64,000 nt of DNA, taken from RHLJ01 sp965242845. Its GTDB lineage: Bacteria > Bacteroidota > Rhodothermia > Balneolales > Balneolaceae. The notes beneath the pieces were generated by a model. That model was not told the origin of the DNA. It was given only the letters and a program-made list of their open reading frames with translations, and ran no database searches. Location: contig CBDETC010000003.1 in assembly GCA_965242845.1 (NCBI GenBank), forward strand, positions 930,001 to 994,000. Reading direction: 5' to 3'. The position numbers and the translations under genes were made by a program. This document shows positions 27,839 to 38,449 of this stretch, one piece after another; the stretch's first letter is position 1; each line of letters begins with the position of its first letter.

Positions 27839-29125
27839 ATGCAAGCACAGTTGATATCCATCGGAAATGAGCTTTTAATTGGTGACACCATAAACACTAA
27901 TGCCTCCTGGATGGGGCAGTTTCTCAACGATTTGGGAATTGAAGTCACGCGTGTTCACACCATTTCAGATGATTCGGATTTAATTAAGCAAACCGTTAAA
28001 TCCAGTATGGAGGAATCCGATCTGGTAATTGCAACCGGTGGATTAGGTCCTACCCATGATGATATCACAAAAACCAGCATAGCTGAGTTATTCGAGGCAG
28101 AGCTGATCAAAAATGAAGAAGTAGATCAATATGTACGGGAATTATTCAAAAGCAGGAATATTCCCTTTTCAGAATCCAATGCCTGGCAGGCCATGGTTCC
28201 GGAAAACTGTGAGGTACTATTCAACAAAGCTGGTACTGCTCCTGGAATGTGGTTCAATGAACTGAATTGTTATCTGGCAGTACTTCCGGGTGTGCCCTAT
28301 GAGATGAAGTATTTAATGAAACGAAGGGTAGCTTCTAAGTTGAGGAATGTTTCTGACAACATTGGATACATTCATACTGAATATTTAAAGATTGCTGGAA
28401 TAGGAGAAAGTACCCTAAGCGATACCATCCTGGGAGATGTATCAGGTTTTCTAACGAATGGAGTTTCTCTGGCCTTTTTGCCCTCTTTTGGACAGGTTAC
28501 GCTTCGTATTACTGGCAGGGGAGCAACTAAAGAAGCAGCTACGGAACACGCTCAGAAGTTGATCGACTTTATTCGAGAGAAAACGGCTCCATACATTTAT
28601 GGAGAATCAAAAGAAGCTTCAATCAGTGAGTCCTTAGGTATGCTACTTAAAGAAAGAGATCTCACTATCGCCACTGCGGAGAGCTGTACAGGTGGACTCT
28701 TAGCCAGTAAAATCACCGATATTTCCGGAAGCAGTGCATACATGTTAGGTAGTGTTGTGGCTTATGCGAATGAGGTAAAAGTTCAGCAACTGGGAGTTTC
28801 TGAAGAGGATATTAATTCAGTGGGAGCAGTGAGTAAGCAAGTCGCTCTGCAAATGGCCAAAGGAGTTGCTGAAAAACTTGGTGCAGATATTGGAATTTCT
28901 ACAACAGGAATTGCCGGACCAGGAGGTGGAAGTCCCGAAAAACCAGTTGGTACAGTTTGGATTGGATTTTACAGCCCAGAGCAACATTTTGCTGTGAAAG
29001 CGTTGTTTACCAAAGATCGACTGGTAAATAAAGAACGAACAGTAGTTGTGGCGCTAGAAATAATAAGACGAGTATTAATTGGGGTAGAGGAACTCCCATA
29101 TTCATTAAAAAAAGAAGCTTCTTGA
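27839..29125 (+). CDS. cinA: CinA family protein (nicotinamide-nucleotide amidohydrolase)
   Basis: A 428-residue CinA with an N-terminal molybdopterin-binding-like domain (SIGNELLIGDTINTN, ATGGLGPTHDDITK) and a C-terminal amidohydrolase domain (ATAESCTGGLLASKI, STTGIAGPGGG). It likely recycles deamidated pyridine nucleotides (NMN deamidase and ADP-ribose pyrophosphatase activities are known in the family). I use the ATG at 27839 since family members start just before this SIGNELL motif; an ATG at 27821 is in frame too. Confidence 0.94.
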   Translation: MQAQLISIGNELLIGDTINTNASWMGQFLNDLGIEVTRVHTISDDSDLIKQTVKSSMEESDLVIATGGLGPTHDDITKTSIAELFEAELIKNEEVDQYVRELFKSRNIPFSESNAWQAMVPENCEVLFNKAGTAPGMWFNELNCYLAVLPGVPYEMKYLMKRRVASKLRNVSDNIGYIHTEYLKIAGIGESTLSDTILGDVSGFLTNGVSLAFLPSFGQVTLRITGRGATKEAATEHAQKLIDFIREKTAPYIYGESKEASISESLGMLLKERDLTIATAESCTGGLLASKITDISGSSAYMLGSVVAYANEVKVQQLGVSEEDINSVGAVSKQVALQMAKGVAEKLGADIGISTTGIAGPGGGSPEKPVGTVWIGFYSPEQHFAVKALFTKDRLVNKERTVVVALEIIRRVLIGVEELPYSLKKEAS

Positions 29126-31095
29126 TCAGCAGATGTACTTTATGGGTGTTGATGGTTCTATGCTTTTCCATCAGCGATCTTTCAGCTCAGGTGCTGCCAG
29201 ATTCGGTATCTGCTGATACTTCGTTCACTGATTCTCTATCCACCGATTCCTTACAGGTTTCAAATGCTCCGCGGGTAGCAAGTTTACCCGAGAAGAAGTT
29301 GCCCGAAAAAATCATCCCCTGGGAGCAATACACTCCAGCTAATTATGAGCAGGTTTCAAATGACAGTCTTCTGCGTTGGCAAATTTGGCCAAACTGGGGA
29401 GATTATTATGCCTATCGTCCAGATGTACTTTCATTTCGGCAGGGAACTATTGGACGAACTGATGCCTTCCAGATTTCAGGCTTCAATCCCTATGAGCAAA
29501 AGCTAACAGTAGACGGAATAAATCTTTCCAATCCCATAACCGGGTTGATTAACTACAGCTATGTACCTCATCACAAAATTGGAAGGGTATTGGAAAATCG
29601 GCTGGTTAATTATGAGTCTGAGATAAGACTCAAGAACTATTACCTGGTAGAGCCGATCAGTTATATGAATTATGATGAGGCCAAGTTTAACTACCGGAAC
29701 CTGGAGTTTTCAGTTGCTCAGAACTTTTCTGAACGGACTAATCTCGAGCTTTCCTTTTGGGATCGAAGAGATGGAGATAGTTATCCAAGAAATGATGTAT
29801 TAGGTAATCAAATCGTAGCCAGGGCTTACCACTATTTAACTCCTAATCTCCAGTTAAGAAGCCTGTTTCTTCGCAACCAGTTCGAACTACAAGAACCTTT
29901 TGGTTATGTAGTCAGTGATCCATTAGCCTTCTCCTTTGATCGATTTGCTTCCACGGCAAATGTAAATAATGCCACATCGAATACTACCCGCAGAGATTGG
30001 CTGGTCGGAATTTACCAGCGAGCAGATTCCAGTTCAGTAGAGACAGCTGGCTTAGAATTAGTCTTGTTTAAAGAAGAGTTTGAATTGCCTTCCTCCACAA
30101 CCGATAGTTTGGAATGGAACCTGAGAAGCTATTCGATGAATGCTTTTAAGATAGTTCAATTAGGGAAACTGGATGCCGAACTAAAAGCCAATGGAGGGTA
30201 TTATCGAAATAAGGATGGCGCAACTATTTCCAGAAAAGACTGGTGGATAGGCTCAATAGCTCCACGGCTTACTTTCAATGTATCTCCCAAGATGTCTCTG
30301 GTTACATCAGGGACCATCCATTCACGATCCGATTCTTTTTCAGGATTCGAATTTGGAGGGGAGGCACTCCTATCTCCAATAGAAAAGATAAAAGCGAGCC
30401 TAGGAGCTGCAACTTACAGTCGCATTCCAACCATTCAGCAATTGTATTGGACGGGCAAGAATTTTTCGGGAACTCCATCTTTGGATAACGAAACCGGGAT
30501 GTCCTTTTTTGGTGAGCTGGAATATGAAGTAAGAAAAGGGTTAACGGTTGGGATTTCTGGCAGAATAAACCAGGCTCAAAATCGGGCTATACTTGGTGCA
30601 GACAGTAGCTTCACCAACTCGGACGAGTTAACCAATATTTCGGGGACTATCTTTGGAAAGTTCTCAAACCATCGGTACGAATTTGAAAGTTCGGTCACTT
30701 TTGACGCTTTAGGAGAAACCGATACCCTGGCTTTACTCGATTATAACGAGCAAAAAATCTGGTTCCGGAATAATGCATTTATCAAAGGATATATGTTCGA
30801 TAGGGCTACGTATGTGAAGCTTGGGGTACGAACTCTTCTATCTCCTTCAATTTATGGGAGCAAATACTACAATACGGAACTCCAATACTGGCAAGCCAAT
30901 AGTACCGAAGTGGATCTTCCCGCTTTTTTTAGAATGGATGTAGAACTTTCTGCTCGAATCAGGGCTATTATGTTAGTGATGCGGTGGGAAAATGCACTTG
31001 ATGGAGTGGGACAGTTGGGCTACTTTGAGGCGGCTTCATATCCCATGCCAGCCCGGCGCTTTTTAGTAGGAATCAGGGCTCAATTCAGAAACTAA
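29122..31095 (+). CDS. Outer-membrane beta-barrel protein with TonB-receptor-like plug
   Basis: A 657-residue outer-membrane protein. It starts at a TTG overlapping the cinA stop (TTGA) and has a signal peptide ending SDLSAQ. A Ser/Asp-rich linker leads to a plug-like segment (TDAFQISGFNPYEQKLTVDG, near 115-135), then alternating aromatic strands to the C-terminal LVGIRAQFRN, a typical barrel end. No TonB box or carboxypeptidase-like N-terminal domain is obvious, and it is short for a TonB receptor. Ligand unknown. Confidence 0.75.
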   Translation: MISRCTLWVLMVLCFSISDLSAQVLPDSVSADTSFTDSLSTDSLQVSNAPRVASLPEKKLPEKIIPWEQYTPANYEQVSNDSLLRWQIWPNWGDYYAYRPDVLSFRQGTIGRTDAFQISGFNPYEQKLTVDGINLSNPITGLINYSYVPHHKIGRVLENRLVNYESEIRLKNYYLVEPISYMNYDEAKFNYRNLEFSVAQNFSERTNLELSFWDRRDGDSYPRNDVLGNQIVARAYHYLTPNLQLRSLFLRNQFELQEPFGYVVSDPLAFSFDRFASTANVNNATSNTTRRDWLVGIYQRADSSSVETAGLELVLFKEEFELPSSTTDSLEWNLRSYSMNAFKIVQLGKLDAELKANGGYYRNKDGATISRKDWWIGSIAPRLTFNVSPKMSLVTSGTIHSRSDSFSGFEFGGEALLSPIEKIKASLGAATYSRIPTIQQLYWTGKNFSGTPSLDNETGMSFFGELEYEVRKGLTVGISGRINQAQNRAILGADSSFTNSDELTNISGTIFGKFSNHRYEFESSVTFDALGETDTLALLDYNEQKIWFRNNAFIKGYMFDRATYVKLGVRTLLSPSIYGSKYYNTELQYWQANSTEVDLPAFFRMDVELSARIRAIMLVMRWENALDGVGQLGYFEAASYPMPARRFLVGIRAQFRN

Positions 31096-31096
31096 T

Positions 31097-31981
31097 ATGA
31101 ATATCAAATACATCATTAAAGAAGGTTTTGCCGGTTTTAGACGAGCTAAACTGGCAGCTACTACTTCAATCTTTTCACTCTTCGTTGCCATTCTCTTATT
31201 AGGGATTCTCTCCAGGGTTGCCTATAACATTTATGTGCAGGCGATGTCGGTAAAAGACCTCATTGAAATCGAAGTATTTTTATTTGATGTAGATGAACGC
31301 ACGACCGAGCAAATTCAGGAATCGTTGGAAGGAAGGGACATTGTGCTGTCTGTTTCATACATATCTAAGGATAGTGCTTCGGCAATCATGAGAGAAGAAT
31401 TTGGACCGGGAGCTGAAGAGTTAGTCGAACTGGATTTTCTTCCCGCCTCATTCCGCTTACGAGTTGATACAGAAGTAGGGGTATCACAAATAGAGTCGCT
31501 GGTTTCGAGCATCCAAAACCTGAGGGGTGTGGATGAAGTGAAATACAATGCTAGTTTACTTCGAATCATGGAATCCAACCTAAATACCTTTACACTAGTT
31601 GGAGGAGGAATTGGCCTGTTGATTTTATTGGCTTCAGTGATTTTAGTATACAATACCATTCGCCTCACGATTTATGCAAAACGGGAGCTTATTAGAGCTA
31701 TGAAGCTGGTTGGTGCAACCAATGGCTTTATCCGAAGCCCCTTTATTATAGAAGGCGTACTCCAGGGAGTTCTTTCAGGTGTACTTGCGGTATTGTCCGT
31801 GTTCCTGATTTTTGAATTTGTTATCCCCATTTACCTTCCTGAAATGGGATTACTTTCCTGGCCCTTTGGCAGCTGGTATTTCCTAACCGCTGCTATGTTT
31901 GGGTTGTCTGTTCTGATGGGCTGGTGGGGGAGTCGTCTTGCTGCCCGCAAGTTCATTGAAGAGACCTATATTTCAGGTTAA
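31097..31981 (+). CDS. ftsX: Cell-division protein FtsX
   Basis: A 294-residue inner-membrane FtsX, a permease-like protein that with the ATPase FtsE controls peptidoglycan hydrolases at the division site. One N-terminal helix (about 22-45), an extracellular domain with YISKDSASAIMREEFG, and three C-terminal helices with the loop IYAKRELIRAMKLVGATNGFIRSPFI are visible. It starts 1 base after the outer-membrane protein gene. No ftsE is in the window. Confidence 0.93.
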   Translation: MNIKYIIKEGFAGFRRAKLAATTSIFSLFVAILLLGILSRVAYNIYVQAMSVKDLIEIEVFLFDVDERTTEQIQESLEGRDIVLSVSYISKDSASAIMREEFGPGAEELVELDFLPASFRLRVDTEVGVSQIESLVSSIQNLRGVDEVKYNASLLRIMESNLNTFTLVGGGIGLLILLASVILVYNTIRLTIYAKRELIRAMKLVGATNGFIRSPFIIEGVLQGVLSGVLAVLSVFLIFEFVIPIYLPEMGLLSWPFGSWYFLTAAMFGLSVLMGWWGSRLAARKFIEETYISG

Positions 31982-32271
31982 GAGTCAATTTATGTAACGG
32001 CAACTCTTTGCATTACAATTTATTAAGGCTAGTTAATAATTTATTAACATTGTATAGTTGTAATTTTTTCCTGTATTAAACATCTTGTCAGCACGACAAA
32101 GTTAGAGAAAATAGAAACCAAGGAGTCACAATCTATCTTCGCTATTCTAAAAACAGGAATATCTAACTAGTAGGTTAAGAGTTTAGGGTTTTTCCTGTAT
32201 ATGGGTAAACCAAAAAGCTTTGCTAAAAGTCGGTTAAGAAAAAACACAAACAGTCTAGTTGACGAACACTT
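31982..32271 (+). promoter_or_regulatory. AT-rich leader before the Rhs operon
   Basis: This 290-base spacer has no convincing gene. It contains a perfect palindrome GTTAATAA-T-TTATTAAC at 32032-32048 and two copies of TTTTTCCTGTAT (near 32066 and 32190). The palindrome could be a regulator site or hairpin. The promoter of the Rhs operon probably lies here, but I cannot place it with confidence. Confidence 0.4.
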
Positions 32272-35200
32272 ATGAGAGCTCTATTCAAGAAGTGGTGCTT
32301 CTGCTCACTTACAATCGCCCTATCTTTAACAGTACAATTTTTATATGCACAGAATATTGAAAAGATTGTTGGGGGGAACACTCCTGATGATTTTATGAAC
32401 TTTTCCAATACAGTTCCTAATCCAGATTACTCCGGGGATGCTACCTATAGTATTACTTTGGCAAATGTAAAGGCTGGAGGGGGCCTAGATTTCCCATTAG
32501 TTTTAACCTATAATAGCAACAGGATTAGGGAGCGAGCGCGTTCAGGATACGTAGGATTTGGATGGGATTTGAACATTGGAGAAATAGTTCGTTCAGTAAA
32601 TAATATACCTGATGACCAAAGATTAAATACGAATCCTGTTTCTGTCCCTTATGATTTGGGTGATGTAACCACAAATGGCGGTCATATCCTAGAGGTAGAT
32701 GGAATAATGTATGGTGGGGACCTGCTAAACAGTAATGTCTTTTATCCGGATGAATGGGATACCTACAATATTTCTACACCTTATGATTCTAAGACATTAG
32801 TTCCTGTTAGAAAAGCTGGTGATGCAACCCATTATTTCCTGGAAAAACCGTATAGCAGCTGGTATATATATCATAATCCCGGGGCTTATAGCCAGTATTA
32901 CTTTTTTTCGGCAATTGATGACCTTGGACGAGTATTTGAGTTTGGCCCACCGCATTATGTAAGAATTGACAGGGATGGAGACGGAGTAAAAACAAGCGCA
33001 GATTATTACTCAGGTACTTCCGGGTCAGGACCGTATCTATATTATAAATATCCTGTGAGCTGGAAACTGACCAGAATTGATAGTCCAAATTCTGATCACT
33101 ATGTAGATTTTGAATATGTAGGATATGCACATGTGGAAGATTCGAATAGTCCATATTCCCGTACTTCTACCTACGACGATATCTCCTTAGGTCGTAAGAG
33201 CGTATATAACTCGCCGAGCAATAATGGGCTTTTAGGTAAAATCTCCTACGACGAATCCTACCTGGACTATATAGAAACACTTTCCCATAAAATTGTATTC
33301 GTTCACGTTGACGATGATACAAGAGTGAGTAATAATAGTTGTGGAACTACATGTGTAAAAGGAAAGCTTTTAAAAGAAATACATGTTTTTAGTAAGTCTA
33401 ATAACCAGTTAATCAAAAAAGTTGTCCTCGACTATCAAATTGTAACTCAGACTCTGGAGAATGCCAGAAATAATTTTTTCGACGTGAATCTCTTAACCAA
33501 TGTTGAATTAATAAACCTGGATTCTGATCCTGCTTCAGCTACTGAGAACCAACAATATTCCTTTGCTTACCATTGTGATGGGTATGATTCTAACTGTTCA
33601 GAAACCGATCCTCTTTCAAACCCTGCCGCCTTCGATTATTTTGGATTCTTAGGACAGGTAAATTTACTAGACAAGATTCAACTTCCTTCTGGAGGTGAAA
33701 TTGATTTTGATTACGAGCCAAGAGAATATTCATACTACTATTCGATAAATAACAGTCATACTACGCTCTACCAAAAATATGCCAGCAATAATACTGCTCC
33801 CGAATATTTAGCAGGCGTTCGTGTAGATAAGATAACACAAAGAAGTAAGGATGGGGTTAACCCTGATATAGTAAGCGATTTCGAATATGGAGATGGAGTA
33901 AGGATCGATTACGATTACCAGTCTCTTACCAATTTCAATATTCTTATGTCGAATTATGCTAATAAGTTAATGGGACATATTGGACATAGATGGGTAGAGG
34001 TAAAGGACTCTGAGGGTGGATTTACCAGAAACTATTATATCACCGGAATCTCTAATTATACGTTGCATCCTGATCGCTGTGAAAACACCACGAATTGCCC
34101 TACTACTGGCACCAATAGCATTAGCGAAGATGAGGCGGCAAGCGTACTATTTTCAACAAACAATTATAATACCGGAATAGGCATTGGAGGTTCATTTTTG
34201 TACGATACCTACGATGAACTTTATGGCAAAGTATATAAAACAGAAGTAGGTCATGATAATGGAGGTACTGAGGTAATTAATTCTACTTCAAATAATAAAT
34301 GGGATATGGTCGACTCTGAATACAAGTACCCTATAGAAAATTACAGTGATGCTAAAAACGTGCAGCGAAGTCATTTTCCTTACATGTACGAAGAGAGAAA
34401 GGATATAGACGGTAAAGAAACAATAACCTATTATTCAAATTTTTGGAAGCCCAGCGATTGTCTAACCAGTAATGATAAGAGGTTTAGACAAACGGTTAAT
34501 TTTTTAGGATTTCCAAATAACATTGTAACGGTAGATAGCTATCAGGAAACATTTGAAATCTATCGCAAATTTTCTATTGGCTTTGATCTTTTTTCTATTT
34601 CCTGTACACACAATATGATCAATATTCCTATAGCGGAAGCAAAGCTTAAGGATATTACCGCTACCCCGGCGTACTCGCTTTATAATAATATAGTTGAGCA
34701 ATTAACTAACCCTACCTTACCACAACATGAAGAGTATCCATTAATTGATGTAGCTTATTACGAAAGTAAATTTGAGCATCCATTTCATTCCGGGAGTTAT
34801 ACTGCATGGGACGTTTCCGATGGATACGCAAGGCCCAGAGAGCACTGGATATTAAAAGATGTTGCCTCAGCTGGTTCATGCCAAACTCCGGCTGGGTGTA
34901 ATTTTAATGAGCCCTATTCAAGAAAGATATTATCCTATGATTCATATGATGCTATAGGAAATGTAGTTCAGGTAAGTGACGGTTTAGGAACTCCTATAAG
35001 CTATAAACGTGCTTTTGACGGATCTTTACTGGGAGTATTTACAAATGCAACCCAAGACCAGGTATTTAGTCATAGCTTTGCCTTTGATGGATTGACAGGT
35101 TGGACTATTGTTGACAAAAATAATGATGGAGATAGTGAGTTTTCTGTTTCGGAAGGAAAGCTTAAAGTAAAGAATTTCGGATCTCAATCTGTTTCTAGTG

Positions 35201-38200
35201 AAAGAGATCATATCGGTTATGACCTGGGTAGTGAGATATCTTCAAGCGTAGTATGGGAGTTTGATGTAAGAATTGCCAATAGTAACAATTGGGATTTACA
35301 AATGAATGCTGGTGGTGGAAGCTGGGACTTCTATGGTGCGAGCTCCAGTTTAGAAACCGCTATTTGGACTGCTATTAATAATGAGCAATGGAGAGTTTAT
35401 AATGGCTCATCCTGGATTACGTTGAAAACCGGATTAGTAGTTGGAGATACCTATAGGTTTAAAATAGTAATGCATACAGATAACAATACTGCGGACTATT
35501 ATATAAATGGAGAAGAACTTCAAACAGGGGTTAGCTTTCGTTTCCCTTCAACAGGAATTCAAAAAATTGCATACGGAGTTTATGGGCATAGTGGTTTAAC
35601 CTCAGAGTGGTATATAGACAATGTAAGATTGTATCCTGAAGTTGCTCAGGCAGTTACTCAGGAACTGGACCCATACAGTTTTAAGCCGAAATCTATCAAA
35701 GGAGTTAACGGTGATACAGAAAGGTTTGAATATGACGGCCATAATCGACTAAAGAGCTACTACAATCAAAATAATAAGTTAGTAAGTAGTTATAAGTATG
35801 GATATTCCACAATATCAAATGGGGGGATTTTTAATGCCGCAGACCCAAACATTATTGAATCCACTACTTACATTGATCCTTTGTACAGTACAGATTTTTC
35901 TTCTTCCTCTGGATGGGGAGTAGGTGGCCCTGGGTATTCAGGGAATGTAACCTTTAATGTTGCCCATGCGGGAGAAGAATCAACCCTTAAACTTGAAGCA
36001 AATCAAGGGGGAAGTGCGACTGCATCAAAATCTACTGGAGATAAGAATGTGAGTTTTAAAACACATTTTTATCCGTCAAGTGCAGGGTTTCCTTATGTAC
36101 GATTTGAAAACTCGGGTAACCGCTTCGGATTACAATTTTTGCCTACTTCAAATAGCGTAAGGGTAGAATATCAAAAGAACTCTGGTTCCCTGGTCTATCC
36201 CAAAACCATGCCTTTAAGTGCCACTCCAGACAGATGGTACACCATCGAAATTGAAAAAATAGAGGATGTATTAATTGTGTGGATATACCCTAAAGGGGGT
36301 AGTAAAAGCTCAAGTAATTCATACAGTCTTAATGGCTTTAGTACAAGCTGGATTCCAACTATCAAAATGGGAAGCACTGTTAACTCGAGTTATGCTGCCA
36401 ACTTCAGCTTTGCCAAATCTTCCATTAACAATATAAGTTTTTATGACGGCTTGGGACGAGAACTACAGAGCCAAACAAGAGGTGGCCTGAAATCGATAAT
36501 TTCTGACATGCGTTATGATGCACGAGGCTTGACAATTGCTGAAGGAAAGCCCCATGCAAAGGATAACCAATTCGGTTACTTGCAATATGCTTTTAAGGGG
36601 AGTGCAGGAGGTTCGTTTACCGTTTCCCAGGCACTGAATTCGAGTTCTGCGATTCAGGATTATTGGGACAGCCAGTCAGGAATTAGTACTTCGAATGCAA
36701 ATTATGCGTATTCGTATAGTGAGTATGAAAAGAGTATGACGCGAAGACCTTTACTTTCAACCATTCCTGGAAATAGTTATAAAAAAGGCTCAAACGCTGA
36801 ATTGGACTACTACTATGGATTAAATACGGTAGCCGTAACTACTCCAAACAAAACATGGAACGCAAATTCCTTAAATAAAACCATAAGTGAAGACCCCGAG
36901 GATAAAAAGACCATCTCATACACCAATTTCTTAGGTCAAACGGTAGTTTCCGGAATTGATATGAATGGTAATGGAGAGTTAGCAGGGGCTACTGATTTAA
37001 TTACGAAATTTGAGTATGACTACAACGGTAATTTGGAATTGGTTGAAGACCCTGAAGGATTAGAAACCACCTATACATATAATGCTCTGGGTGAAGTCCT
37101 TACAAAACGACTACCTGATCAAACCCATCCGCATACCTATAAATATGATAAAAAAGGTCGGTTAAGATTTCATATGGATCCCAACCTGGACGCAGGATCC
37201 GACCACTTTTACTATACGAAATACGACGTTTTTGATCGACCAACGGAAGTAGGGAAATATAACAGCTCAGCATTTTTTACTGATGATGCGAAGATAAACG
37301 ATCAAAGTTGGCCAACAGGCAGTAACACATTATACATTGAGTATTACTACGATGAGCCCTCAACCTCGTATTCAGATGCAAAAAACCTAAAAGGAAGATT
37401 ATCATGGGTAAGATACCATGATTTAAATGGTAGTTTAACAGGCAGTACATACTATTCGTACAATAGCTTGGGATTGGTAGAGATGATTGCTCAGGATCTT
37501 CCGGTGCTAGGACTTTCTGACTTCGTATTAAACTATGAGTATGATGAAACGGGAAGGCAGACAAAAATGATTTTTGACGCTCCTAATAGCAGTGATTATG
37601 ACTTATATGTATGGTTCTACTATGATGAACTGGGAAGACTATCAAAAGTAACTTCCCTGGATTCAGATTCTGAGAGCTCTGCACTTACAGAAGCCGAATA
37701 TACTTATCTGGCAGACGGACAGGTTAAACAAGTCATTTTGGGGGGAGGAGCCCAAACTCTGGATTATACATACACCATTCAGGGATGGCTGGACAAAATA
37801 AATGATCCGGCAAACATGGGAATAGGAGACCTTTTTGGTTTAGATCTTACTCATTCCTTGGCTGGTAATATCACACAACAAAAATGGCTGCAAACAAATA
37901 ACTACCCCACAAGAGATTACTATTACCAGTATGATACTGCGAACCGGTTAACCTCTTCTTGTTTTGGAAGCAGCGGTTGTACGTCCTCAATGTCCGTTTA
38001 TGATGTTAGTTATAATTATGATAAGAGCGGAAACATTACAACGATAGATCGGAGAGCAGATGTGTCATCACAGAACAATTTCTTCTCTATGAATCTATTC
38101 TCAAACTCAAATAAACTTAGTAGTGTAACAAAGAATGGAACCTCGTACAGCTTTGGTTATGATGCCAACGGGAATGTAAAATCGAACTCCTTACAGAATA

Positions 38201-38430
38201 TCAGCAGTATATCGTATGACTGGCGAAATCTTCCGTACTGGATGTACATTGATGGAGACGAAGCTACCTTTATCTATGATGCAAATGGGAACCGCGTAAA
38301 GAAGCAATACGATGTTGGCGGTACTACCTACTACATAAGAGGGAAAGACGGAGAAGTTGTAGCCGCCCATGATGGTTATAACATCATTTATGTGGTACTG
38401 CCTGGTGGAATTGGTCAAATTAACTATTAA
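32272..38430 (+). CDS. Secreted Rhs/YD-repeat shell protein lacking the Rhs core
   Basis: A 2052-residue protein with a signal peptide (about 1-26). Residues 30-900 have a SpvB/TcdB-like start (YSGDATYSITLANVKAGGG, VGFGWDLNIGEI) and YD-type beta sequence. Two lectin-like (ConA-fold) modules lie at about 930-1122 and 1203-1385. Regular YD repeats (YDYNGNLELVEDPEG, YTYNALGEVLTK, YEYDETGRQTKM, YDANGNRVKKQYD) fill about 1470-2035. It stops at VVLPGGIGQINY, exactly where relatives continue into the YYVKDHLGSIR core, which is instead found in the gene at 40150. It has no T9SS domain. Probably forms a hollow beta shell that encloses a toxin. Confidence 0.88.
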   Translation: MRALFKKWCFCSLTIALSLTVQFLYAQNIEKIVGGNTPDDFMNFSNTVPNPDYSGDATYSITLANVKAGGGLDFPLVLTYNSNRIRERARSGYVGFGWDLNIGEIVRSVNNIPDDQRLNTNPVSVPYDLGDVTTNGGHILEVDGIMYGGDLLNSNVFYPDEWDTYNISTPYDSKTLVPVRKAGDATHYFLEKPYSSWYIYHNPGAYSQYYFFSAIDDLGRVFEFGPPHYVRIDRDGDGVKTSADYYSGTSGSGPYLYYKYPVSWKLTRIDSPNSDHYVDFEYVGYAHVEDSNSPYSRTSTYDDISLGRKSVYNSPSNNGLLGKISYDESYLDYIETLSHKIVFVHVDDDTRVSNNSCGTTCVKGKLLKEIHVFSKSNNQLIKKVVLDYQIVTQTLENARNNFFDVNLLTNVELINLDSDPASATENQQYSFAYHCDGYDSNCSETDPLSNPAAFDYFGFLGQVNLLDKIQLPSGGEIDFDYEPREYSYYYSINNSHTTLYQKYASNNTAPEYLAGVRVDKITQRSKDGVNPDIVSDFEYGDGVRIDYDYQSLTNFNILMSNYANKLMGHIGHRWVEVKDSEGGFTRNYYITGISNYTLHPDRCENTTNCPTTGTNSISEDEAASVLFSTNNYNTGIGIGGSFLYDTYDELYGKVYKTEVGHDNGGTEVINSTSNNKWDMVDSEYKYPIENYSDAKNVQRSHFPYMYEERKDIDGKETITYYSNFWKPSDCLTSNDKRFRQTVNFLGFPNNIVTVDSYQETFEIYRKFSIGFDLFSISCTHNMINIPIAEAKLKDITATPAYSLYNNIVEQLTNPTLPQHEEYPLIDVAYYESKFEHPFHSGSYTAWDVSDGYARPREHWILKDVASAGSCQTPAGCNFNEPYSRKILSYDSYDAIGNVVQVSDGLGTPISYKRAFDGSLLGVFTNATQDQVFSHSFAFDGLTGWTIVDKNNDGDSEFSVSEGKLKVKNFGSQSVSSERDHIGYDLGSEISSSVVWEFDVRIANSNNWDLQMNAGGGSWDFYGASSSLETAIWTAINNEQWRVYNGSSWITLKTGLVVGDTYRFKIVMHTDNNTADYYINGEELQTGVSFRFPSTGIQKIAYGVYGHSGLTSEWYIDNVRLYPEVAQAVTQELDPYSFKPKSIKGVNGDTERFEYDGHNRLKSYYNQNNKLVSSYKYGYSTISNGGIFNAADPNIIESTTYIDPLYSTDFSSSSGWGVGGPGYSGNVTFNVAHAGEESTLKLEANQGGSATASKSTGDKNVSFKTHFYPSSAGFPYVRFENSGNRFGLQFLPTSNSVRVEYQKNSGSLVYPKTMPLSATPDRWYTIEIEKIEDVLIVWIYPKGGSKSSSNSYSLNGFSTSWIPTIKMGSTVNSSYAANFSFAKSSINNISFYDGLGRELQSQTRGGLKSIISDMRYDARGLTIAEGKPHAKDNQFGYLQYAFKGSAGGSFTVSQALNSSSAIQDYWDSQSGISTSNANYAYSYSEYEKSMTRRPLLSTIPGNSYKKGSNAELDYYYGLNTVAVTTPNKTWNANSLNKTISEDPEDKKTISYTNFLGQTVVSGIDMNGNGELAGATDLITKFEYDYNGNLELVEDPEGLETTYTYNALGEVLTKRLPDQTHPHTYKYDKKGRLRFHMDPNLDAGSDHFYYTKYDVFDRPTEVGKYNSSAFFTDDAKINDQSWPTGSNTLYIEYYYDEPSTSYSDAKNLKGRLSWVRYHDLNGSLTGSTYYSYNSLGLVEMIAQDLPVLGLSDFVLNYEYDETGRQTKMIFDAPNSSDYDLYVWFYYDELGRLSKVTSLDSDSESSALTEAEYTYLADGQVKQVILGGGAQTLDYTYTIQGWLDKINDPANMGIGDLFGLDLTHSLAGNITQQKWLQTNNYPTRDYYYQYDTANRLTSSCFGSSGCTSSMSVYDVSYNYDKSGNITTIDRRADVSSQNNFFSMNLFSNSNKLSSVTKNGTSYSFGYDANGNVKSNSLQNISSISYDWRNLPYWMYIDGDEATFIYDANGNRVKKQYDVGGTTYYIRGKDGEVVAAHDGYNIIYVVLPGGIGQINY

Positions 38431-38449
38431 GACAAAGGGAGAAAAAACG

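Noticed and set aside
31980..32008. Terminator after ftsX (AAGAGT/ACTCTT)
   Set aside because: Only 6 bp with a long loop and no T-run.
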